Source: RUG14219 sp045538535 (GTDB lineage: Bacteria; Cyanobacteriota; Vampirovibrionia; Gastranaerophilales; Gastranaerophilaceae). Taken from it: 5,434 nt of DNA. Positions 1 through 4,573 of the stretch are shown here, one piece after another; position 1 is the first letter of the stretch; every line of letters starts with the position of its first letter. The DNA lies in the NCBI GenBank assembly GCA_045538535.1, contig JAZSRN010000057.1:1-5434 (forward strand), given 5' to 3'. The notes beneath the pieces were generated by a model, which saw only the letters and a list, made by a program, of their open reading frames with translations, searched no databases and was not told the origin of the DNA. A program made the translations under genes and the position numbers.

Positions 1-63
1 TTTTGAACCCCAGACTTTTTCAATGAAATCTATGTACATACTATCCATAAGCATATTTACCAT
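1..63 (-). CDS. 5' end of an unidentified gene, cut by the window edge
   Basis: A minus-strand reading frame opens with ATG at 63-61 and runs without a stop to the window edge (21 codons, reading MVNMLMDSMYIDFIEKVWGSK in two pieces: MVNMLMDSMYI then DFIEKVWGSK). Further in-frame ATGs lie at 54, 48 and 39, and an in-frame TGA sits just upstream at 78-76, so the gene must begin here. I prefer the ATG at 63 because a TGATATAAT extended -10 box ends 6 bases before it, the same arrangement as at rarA; a weak GG-containing stretch before the ATG at 54 is the alternative. The gene follows rarA on the same strand after a 97-bp gap. The product is not recognisable from 21 residues, and it could still be a chance open frame. 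The plus strand here offers only a poor stretch with no start. Confidence 0.5.
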   Translation of the reverse strand, partial: MVNMLMDSMYIDFIEKVWGSK

Positions 64-69
64 ATACCC

Positions 70-97
70 ATTATATCAAATTTTTTAACAAGCGCAA
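70..97 (-). promoter_or_regulatory. Putative extended -10 promoter for the left-edge gene
   Basis: On the minus strand TATAAT occupies 75-70 and is preceded by TGA (78-76), giving an extended -10 motif TGnTATAAT. A weak -35 candidate, TTGCGC at 97-92, stands 16 bp upstream. With standard spacing, +1 falls at about 63, which is the A of the first ATG of the left-edge reading frame. The extended -10 would compensate for the poor -35. Confidence 0.5.
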
Positions 98-160
98 GTA
101 TTTTATTAAAAAACAACAAAGCACACATTCACAAACAAGGCACGTACACGCACTATAAAT

Positions 161-1396
161 CTATCCGAAAGTATATTTACGGTCAATTAACTCATCCGGC
201 AAAAACTGTTGTTTTACATCTGGAGCCAAATGAGAATAGATATACCCTTCACCAAAACCATATTTTTTGGCATCTTTGTAATGCGCATCTCTTAAATGCA
301 TAGGAGGCGGAAAATCTTTCCCGCTTTTAATGTCTGCTAAAGCCTCATCAATCGCACAAATTGCCTCATTAGATTTTTTGGCACGCGCAACATATATCAC
401 CGCTTGAGCCAACGGAATCCGGCCTTCCGGTAACCCTAAAAGTTCAACTGCCTTATACGCTTCAACCGCTATTTTTAGAGCATTTATGTCGGCATTACCT
501 ACATCTTCAGCAGCACAAACAATCAATCTTCTCGCAATAAAACGGGGATCTTCACCCGCAGCAATCATTTTAGCTAAATAATAAATTGCGGCATCAGGGT
601 CGCTACCACGTAAACTTTTTTGAAATGCTGATGCGCAATCATAATGTTCTTGTTCCGAATATCTGGTATTTCTCTGTTGACAAATTTCTTCAATAATTTT
701 TACAGTCAAATTTCTTCTGCCATCTTTTAAATCAGAGGCAAAATAAGCATTTTCAACAACATTTAAAGCATAACGCGCATCACCACGCGCAAGATTTATA
801 ATAAAATCAATCGCACCGGTTTCACAATCCATCGGAAGGTAATTTTTTGCCAGATACGCAAATCCACGCTTGATGATACTATCCATGCTCCTATCATCAA
901 TTGAATTTAACCTTATCACCTGAACTCTTGATAATAATGCCGGAACGACTTGGAACGAAGGATTTTCGGTTGTTGAACCAATCAAAAACAATGTTCCATT
1001 TTCCAAATGTGGCAGAAGTGCATCTTGTTGAGTTTTAGAATATCTATGAATTTCGTCAATAAATAATATTGTCTTAACTCCGCTACGAAGAGCCATTTTT
1101 GCATTTTCCACAGCCTCTTTAATATCTTTAACACCCGAGGTTACCGCTGAAATCTCTATGAAATTTGCATTAGTTTTTGTTGCAATAAGGCGCGCTAATG
1201 TAGTTTTGCCACACCCCGGCGTCCCCCATAATATAAGCGAAAACAAACGATTTGTTTTCAATAAATTCAACAAAGGACTTCTATCCGAAATAACGTTACT
1301 CTGCCCAACAAAATCCTCAAGAGTTTTGGGTCTCAATATTTCGGCAAGTGGAATTTGCTTATTCTGATTTTCAAGTTCCGTAAATAAGTTGTTCAT
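161..1396 (-). CDS. rarA: Replication-associated recombination protein A (RarA/MgsA family AAA+ ATPase)
   Basis: RarA is a cytoplasmic AAA+ ATPase related to clamp-loader subunits that acts at stalled replication forks and DNA ends. Numbering from the chosen Met (411 aa; E. coli RarA is about 447): Walker A GTPGCGKT at 58-65, Walker B FIDEIH at 112-117, sensor-1 region GSTTENP at 140-146, arginine finger in LLSRV (Arg157), sensor-2 GDARYALN at 205-212. The family-specific block SLRGSDPDAAIYYLAKMIAA, followed by GEDPRFIARR and AAEDVGNAD, and the C-terminal PMHLRDAHYKDAKK and QQFLPDEL segments, make the assignment secure. A TTG at 1432 in the same frame would add 12 residues, but that TTG is the first half of a TTGAAA -35 box and the added codons span the -10 box, so they should not be translated. 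The ATG at 1396 gives a natural family N-terminus (MNNLFTELEN) and coincides with the predicted transcription start, implying a leaderless mRNA. No convincing terminator follows the TAG stop. Confidence 0.95.
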   Translation of the reverse strand: MNNLFTELENQNKQIPLAEILRPKTLEDFVGQSNVISDRSPLLNLLKTNRLFSLILWGTPGCGKTTLARLIATKTNANFIEISAVTSGVKDIKEAVENAKMALRSGVKTILFIDEIHRYSKTQQDALLPHLENGTLFLIGSTTENPSFQVVPALLSRVQVIRLNSIDDRSMDSIIKRGFAYLAKNYLPMDCETGAIDFIINLARGDARYALNVVENAYFASDLKDGRRNLTVKIIEEICQQRNTRYSEQEHYDCASAFQKSLRGSDPDAAIYYLAKMIAAGEDPRFIARRLIVCAAEDVGNADINALKIAVEAYKAVELLGLPEGRIPLAQAVIYVARAKKSNEAICAIDEALADIKSGKDFPPPMHLRDAHYKDAKKYGFGEGYIYSHLAPDVKQQFLPDELIDRKYTFG

Positions 1397-1404
1397 AGTA
1401 TAAT
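1376..1404 (+). promoter_or_regulatory. Putative promoter of the solute-binding protein gene
   Basis: On the plus strand TATAAT at 1399-1404 is the other half of the palindrome GTATAATTATAC (1398-1409) and would start transcription near 1411, giving a leader of about 42 nt that contains the Shine-Dalgarno sequence. The -35 at 17-bp spacing (TTCCGT, 1376-1381, inside rarA) is poor, and there is no TGn extension, so this side looks weaker than the rarA side or may depend on an activator. Confidence 0.45.
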
Positions 1405-1409
1405 TATAC
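1398..1409. repeat. Perfect 12-bp palindrome shared by two divergent -10 boxes
   Basis: GTATAATTATAC is its own reverse complement. It gives a TATAAT to each strand (1399-1404 plus, 1408-1403 minus), overlapping by 2 bp, so the divergent rarA and solute-binding promoters cannot be melted independently. It could also serve as a regulator site, but the -10 reading explains it without a further assumption. Confidence 0.8.
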
Positions 1410-1432
1410 CATAAAGACATTGGTGTTTTCAA
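1403..1432 (-). promoter_or_regulatory. rarA promoter, strong sigma-70 type with extended -10
   Basis: Minus strand: TTGAAA (-35) at 1432-1427, an 18-bp spacer, and TATAAT (-10) at 1408-1403 preceded by TGG, an extended -10. The -35 matches the consensus at five of six positions and the -10 at all six. Counting -7 at 1403 places +1 on 1396, the A of the rarA ATG, so no room is left for a ribosome binding site. The box overlaps the divergent TATAAT of the solute-binding protein gene. Confidence 0.8.
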
Positions 1433-1452
1433 AATCGGAAAGGTAACGTCTA

Positions 1453-2673
1453 ATGGTCAAAAAAATTTTGATTATATTTAGCGCAATAATGATACTTTGC
1501 GGAATTTATACTATTGCTCAAAAACCCAAAAACTCAAATGAAGTCGTTTTTTGGACACTACAAATGAGCAATTTTTCTGAGTACATGAACAATGTTATAA
1601 CCGAATTTGAAAAAGAAAACCCAGAAATCAAAATCAAATGGATTGACGTCCCATTTTCAGAAGGCGAAAAACGGACATTGGCAAGCATTTTATCAGACAA
1701 CCCACCAGATTTGATAAATTTAAATCCGGATTTTACAAATTTACTAGCGCAAAGAGGCGCATTACAAGAAATCGAAACACAAAAAGCCACTCAATTTAAC
1801 CCAGAACTACTTGAAGCGCTTAAAGTTAATCAAAAATTGTATTCCCTACCATGGTACGCTACTTCTGCAATTACAATTTACAACAAAGAATTAGTGCAAA
1901 AATCCAATATCGAACTTCCGAAAACATACCAAGATTTAGGCAAAATTGCACCACAAATCAAAAACAAAACAAACGCATTTGTTTACATCCCAACTATTAC
2001 CGAAAACGACACAATGGCCAAAATCTTGCACAAATATGACTCCAATTCGGCAGAAAAAATCAATTCGGCACAGTCTATCGAAATTTTTAATTTTTTCAAA
2101 GATTTATATGACAAAAATTTTATCCCGAAAGAATCTGTAACTTTAACACTTAACGAAGCTTTAGAAAAATACATGTCTGAACAAGTAGTATTTTTCTCTG
2201 CCGGCGCAAACTTTTTAAATATGATAAAAGAAAATGCACCTCTAACATACAAACACACAGATGTCGCACCTCAACTGGTCGGAAAATTAGGCCAAAACGA
2301 TTTTTCATTAATGAATTTTATCATCCCGAAAAAAGCAAAACACAAAGAAGAGGCCTTAAAATTTGCACTTTTTTTGACCAATGATGAAAACCAACTTGCA
2401 TTAGCAAAATTGACTAATATAATCGCCACAAACCAAAAAACTCTTCAAAACGAATTTTACACAAAATACGATGACAAAGATTTGATGGCAAAAGCAAGAG
2501 TCTTGAGTGCACAACAACTCAACAAAATCAATCCGATTATAATTCCGGATAAAAACCAAAAAGAAATAAATCTATTAATTAACACCGCCGTACAAGAAAT
2601 TTTATTAAACAAAACTTCAACCGAAAAAGCTCTCAATGACATTGCAAAACAATGGCAAGCATTAAATGATTAA
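1453..2673 (+). CDS. Extracellular solute-binding protein, family 1 (sugar-type ABC transporter component)
   Basis: This 406-aa protein looks like the periplasmic or surface receptor of a carbohydrate-type ABC importer. Residues 5-19 form a hydrophobic core after MVKK, with a possible signal-peptidase I site after TIA (20-22). Then come the typical first strand VVFWTLQ (31-37), a helix ending EFEKENPEIKIKWIDVPF, the loop NPPDLINLNPDFTNLLAQRGAL (83-104), the ligand-side segment LYSLPWYATSAITIYNKELVQK (129-150) and the late IIPKKAKHKEEALKFALFLTN block (290-310), all hallmarks of the MalE/UgpB-like fold. Length fits the family. Cys16 sits in the hydrophobic core but is preceded by MIL, not a standard lipobox. 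ATG at 1453 has GGAAAGG (1437-1443) 9 nt upstream. No permease or ATPase gene is adjacent; the gene is bounded by rarA's promoter and a terminator, so it is an orphan receptor here. The ligand cannot be told from sequence; sugar is inferred from the family. Confidence 0.88.
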   Translation: MVKKILIIFSAIMILCGIYTIAQKPKNSNEVVFWTLQMSNFSEYMNNVITEFEKENPEIKIKWIDVPFSEGEKRTLASILSDNPPDLINLNPDFTNLLAQRGALQEIETQKATQFNPELLEALKVNQKLYSLPWYATSAITIYNKELVQKSNIELPKTYQDLGKIAPQIKNKTNAFVYIPTITENDTMAKILHKYDSNSAEKINSAQSIEIFNFFKDLYDKNFIPKESVTLTLNEALEKYMSEQVVFFSAGANFLNMIKENAPLTYKHTDVAPQLVGKLGQNDFSLMNFIIPKKAKHKEEALKFALFLTNDENQLALAKLTNIIATNQKTLQNEFYTKYDDKDLMAKARVLSAQQLNKINPIIIPDKNQKEINLLINTAVQEILLNKTSTEKALNDIAKQWQALND

Positions 2674-2681
2674 CCATAAAA

Positions 2682-2696
2682 GCTATTTAACATAGC
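2682..2696 (-). terminator. Small hairpin with a U-run, second stop for fabF transcripts
   Basis: GCTAT (2682-2686) and ATAGC (2692-2696) can pair around a 5-nt loop. Read on the minus strand the stem is followed by TTTTA. The 5-bp stem is weak, so this is at most an auxiliary terminator just beyond the stronger hairpin at 2697-2730. Confidence 0.35.
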
Positions 2697-2730
2697 AAAA
2701 GAGGCTGACATATTTGCGTCAACCTCTTTT
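2697..2730. terminator. Bidirectional intrinsic terminator between convergent genes
   Basis: AAAAGAGGCTGAC (2697-2709) pairs with GTCAACCTCTTTT (2718-2730) across the 8-nt loop ATATTTGC. The A-run and T-run at the two ends supply U-rich tails in both directions, as expected between the solute-binding gene (plus, stop at 2673) and fabF (minus, stop at 2751). The single irregular position is a C-A mismatch in plus-strand RNA but a U-G wobble in minus-strand RNA, so the stem is continuous only for fabF transcripts. Confidence 0.85.
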
Positions 2731-2750
2731 GTTATAATTTGAATATTTGA

Positions 2751-4001
2751 TTATATTTCTTTTACGATAATGGTTGCATTTTGTCCGCCAAATCCGAAAG
2801 AATTTGAAAGCGCAACTTTTACATCAGCTTTTCTTGCTTTGTGTGGAACATAATCCAAGTTAGCAACATGTTCATCTTGATTATCAAGATTGATAGTCGG
2901 AGGAACAATTTTATCGTTTATTGATTTTACACAAGCGATACATTCCACTGCACCAGTTGCACCCAAACAGTGACCATGCATTGATTTTGTTGAACTTACA
3001 AGCAAGTGTGAATTTTTATCTTTATCGCCAAATACAGACGCTACGGCCAAAGATTCAGCAACATCACCCAAACCGGTACTTGTTCCGTGTGTATTGATAT
3101 AATCAACTTCTTCCGGTTTCAAACCGGCATCTTTAAGTGCAAATTCCATTGACTTAATCGCACCTGCACCGTCCGGAGCTGGCGCAACAACATCATAAGC
3201 GTCGGCAGATTGACCATATCCAACAACTTCGGCATATATTTTAGCACCACGTTTTTTGGCATGCTCGTATTCTTCTAACACAAGGACTCCGGCACCTTCA
3301 CTCATTACAAAACCATCTCTGTCTTTGTCATAAGGACGAGACGCTTTTGAAGGCTCATCATTACGTTTTGACAATGTTCTTGCGCTTGAGAATGCACCTA
3401 AACCAACATCACAAATTGTTGCTTCACAACCACCGGCAATCATAATATCAGCATCACCATACTGAATAGCGCGGAAAGCATCGCCAACTGAATGTGTACC
3501 GGTTGCACAAGCCGAAACAACAACTTTGTTAATACCTTTAAATCCATACTTCATTGAAATTCTACCAGAAGGCATGTTTACAATCATCATAGGGATAGTA
3601 AACGGAGAACATTTGTTCGGCCCTTTTTCAATGATACGAATGTGGTTTTCTTCGAAAGTTCTGTAACCACCTGCGGCAGAGCTAACGATAACACCAACTT
3701 TGTACGGATCAATTCCGGTAATATCTTCCAATTTTGCATCTTTTACAGCCTCATCAGCCGCAACCATAGCAAATTGAATGAATCTATCCATTTTTTTTGC
3801 ATCTTTTGGGTCAATATATTCTTCAGGATTAAAATTTTTAACTTCACCTGAAATTTTCACAACGTGTCTTTCATTATCGACAAGTTCTGAAGTAGTGATA
3901 CCACTTTTCCCTTCTACAAGACTATTCCACAAATTATCAACACCCACACCGAAAGGGGTCACAGCTCCAAGTCCTGTAATAACAACTCTTCTTTTAGTCA
4001 T
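2751..4001 (-). CDS. fabF: 3-oxoacyl-[acyl-carrier-protein] synthase II (beta-ketoacyl-ACP synthase, KAS II)
   Basis: FabF elongates fatty acids in the cytoplasmic type II synthase by decarboxylative condensation of malonyl-ACP with an acyl chain carried on its active-site cysteine. The 416-aa protein has the full thiolase-fold signature: N-terminal RRVVITGLGAVTPFG (4-18), nucleophile Cys165 in VVSACATGTH, His305 in INTHGTSTG, Lys339 in SSTKSM, His344 in HGHCLGATGAVE, and the C-terminal SNSFGFGGQNA gate (400-409). Length equals the usual 410-416. The ATG at 4001 has AAGG 7 nt upstream. It lies 106 bp downstream of acpP on the same strand, the widespread acpP-fabF order, and is probably expressed mostly from the acpP promoter through the intervening hairpin. 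No separate convincing promoter was found in the gap. The fabD/fabG/fabH genes that often precede acpP are not next door. Confidence 0.97.
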   Translation of the reverse strand: MTKRRVVITGLGAVTPFGVGVDNLWNSLVEGKSGITTSELVDNERHVVKISGEVKNFNPEEYIDPKDAKKMDRFIQFAMVAADEAVKDAKLEDITGIDPYKVGVIVSSAAGGYRTFEENHIRIIEKGPNKCSPFTIPMMIVNMPSGRISMKYGFKGINKVVVSACATGTHSVGDAFRAIQYGDADIMIAGGCEATICDVGLGAFSSARTLSKRNDEPSKASRPYDKDRDGFVMSEGAGVLVLEEYEHAKKRGAKIYAEVVGYGQSADAYDVVAPAPDGAGAIKSMEFALKDAGLKPEEVDYINTHGTSTGLGDVAESLAVASVFGDKDKNSHLLVSSTKSMHGHCLGATGAVECIACVKSINDKIVPPTINLDNQDEHVANLDYVPHKARKADVKVALSNSFGFGGQNATIIVKEI

Positions 4002-4038
4002 GTCTATACCTTATAAATAATACTAATTGAATAAATAA

Positions 4039-4073
4039 TGAGGGAGAAAATTCATATTCAATTTTCACCCTCA
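4039..4073 (-). promoter_or_regulatory. Intercistronic hairpin between acpP and fabF, possible partial terminator
   Basis: TGAGGGAGAAAATT (4039-4052) and AATTTTCACCCTCA (4060-4073) pair over 14 positions with one mismatch (U-U in the minus-strand transcript) around a 7-nt loop. Downstream on the minus strand comes TTATTTATT, a broken U-tract. That combination suggests incomplete termination or an RNA-stability element that would leave more acpP than fabF message; carrier protein is typically needed in much larger amounts than the synthase. No other feature was seen in this gap. Confidence 0.6.
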
Positions 4074-4107
4074 CTAAATTTTATACACCTAAATAGTGTT
4101 TTCACAA

Positions 4108-4338
4108 CTATGAGTGTGAATCGATGTAAGAAACAGCGTCTTGAACAGTTTGAATTTTAGCAGCTTCATCATCAGGAATTTCGCAACCGAATTCTTCTTC
4201 AAAAGCCATTACCAATTCAACTGTATCTAAAGAATCAGCACCCAAATCAGCTGTAAAACTAGCTTCTGGAGTAACTAATGCTTCATCAACACTCAATTGA
4301 TCAACTACTACTTTTTTAACTTTTTCAAATGTACTCAT
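4108..4338 (-). CDS. acpP: Acyl carrier protein
   Basis: This 76-aa acidic protein carries growing acyl chains on a 4'-phosphopantetheine arm during fatty-acid synthesis. Ser36 in the signature GADSLDTVEL is the attachment residue, helix II continues as DTVELVMAFEEEFG with the acidic face recognised by partner enzymes, and IPDDEAAKIQTVQDAVSYID forms the loop and helices III-IV. Length is the family standard (about 77). The ATG at 4338 follows GAGG (4352-4349) after a slightly long 10-nt A-rich spacer. It is the first gene of an acpP-fabF unit with its own promoter at 4416-4388 and a 43-nt leader. The upstream gene on the same strand is separated by a terminator, so acpP is not its operon partner. 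Confidence 0.98.
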   Translation of the reverse strand: MSTFEKVKKVVVDQLSVDEALVTPEASFTADLGADSLDTVELVMAFEEEFGCEIPDDEAAKIQTVQDAVSYIDSHS

Positions 4339-4359
4339 CTTCTTTTTTCCTCATTAAAT

Positions 4360-4374
4360 TATTGTATTACAATA
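4360..4374. repeat. 15-bp perfect inverted repeat in the acpP leader, candidate operator
   Basis: TATTGTA and TACAATA flank a single base. On the acpP transcript this spans about +8 to +22 if +1 is at 4381, where a bound repressor would block promoter clearance. As RNA it could form only a 6-bp, A/U-rich stem with a 3-nt loop, so a DNA-level role is more likely. It does not resemble the FapR or FabT sites I know. In DNA this AT-rich it may also be chance. Confidence 0.4.
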
Positions 4375-4387
4375 TAACTTCCATTTC

Positions 4388-4416
4388 ATTATACTAACTA
4401 CATATTTTTTTTGCAA
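4388..4416 (-). promoter_or_regulatory. acpP(-fabF) promoter
   Basis: Minus strand: TTGCAA at 4416-4411, a 17-bp spacer rich in A, and TATAAT at 4393-4388. The -10 is a perfect consensus match, the -35 matches TTG and the final A, and the spacing is optimal. Predicted +1 is near 4381, leaving a 43-nt leader with a Shine-Dalgarno sequence. This is the only good promoter seen for the fatty-acid pair. Confidence 0.8.
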
Positions 4417-4479
4417 GAATTTTACAAAACCATGCCAAGATTGTTAAAAAACTTTACGGAAAATTTATTTTTTGTTTCG

Positions 4480-4515
4480 AAAAATAATACAAGGATACAT
4501 ATAACCGCACCCTTG
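4480..4515 (-). terminator. Intrinsic terminator of the pilin-like gene
   Basis: On the minus strand CAAGGGTGCG (4515-4506) pairs with TGTATCCTTG (4499-4490) over 10 bp, three of them G-U wobbles, around a 6-nt loop, followed directly by TATTATTTTT (4489-4480). It lies about 60 bp after the stop codon and separates that gene's transcript from the acpP promoter. The wobble pairs make it a minus-strand structure. Confidence 0.75.
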
Positions 4516-4530
4516 CTAAACTACAAAACG

Positions 4531-4546
4531 AACAATTTAAATTGTT
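4531..4546. repeat. 16-bp perfect palindrome downstream of the pilin-like gene
   Basis: AACAATTTAAATTGTT is self-complementary. It is nested in a longer inverted pair, TTGCTAA (4513-4519) and TTAGCAA (4545-4551), whose left arm shares three bases with the terminator stem. In the transcript it could form a weak A/U hairpin followed by CGTTTTG, a possible extra 3'-end structure, or it could be a protein-binding site. Confidence 0.5.
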
Positions 4547-4573
4547 AGCAAATTCAATAATCGAATCTCTAAA

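Noticed and set aside
101..160. Possible rarA terminator in the gap after its stop codon.
   Set aside because: A T-rich run is present on the minus strand, but no stem of useful length precedes it.
41..180. Imperfect 20-bp direct repeat: 41-60 and 161-180 match at 17 of 20 positions, flanking the gap after rarA.
   Set aside because: One copy is the start of the left-edge frame and the other the last codons of rarA, in different reading frames. In AT-rich DNA such a match somewhere in 5 kb is expected by chance, and there are no insertion-sequence ends or target duplications.
1158..1367. Plus-strand 69-codon open frame inside rarA.
   Set aside because: It is antisense to the conserved Walker A and N-terminal region of RarA; its open frame follows from the codon choice of the real gene.
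1983..2258. Open frames on either strand within the solute-binding gene (1518-1790, 1851-2039, 1946-2140, 1983-2258, 2457-2642).
   Set aside because: All overlap a complete, well-formed 406-aa protein, and none has a plausible start context or recognisable motif.
4017..4022. TATTAT just upstream of fabF as a separate promoter.
   Set aside because: At 16-18 bp upstream there is only C/T-rich hairpin sequence, with no -35 resemblance and no TGn extension. AT-rich leaders often contain such hexamers.
4432..4548. Plus-strand 38-codon open frame between acpP and the pilin-like gene.
   Set aside because: No ribosome site, and it runs through the opposite-strand terminator and the palindrome, which explain the sequence better. 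The residue string shows no protein-like pattern.
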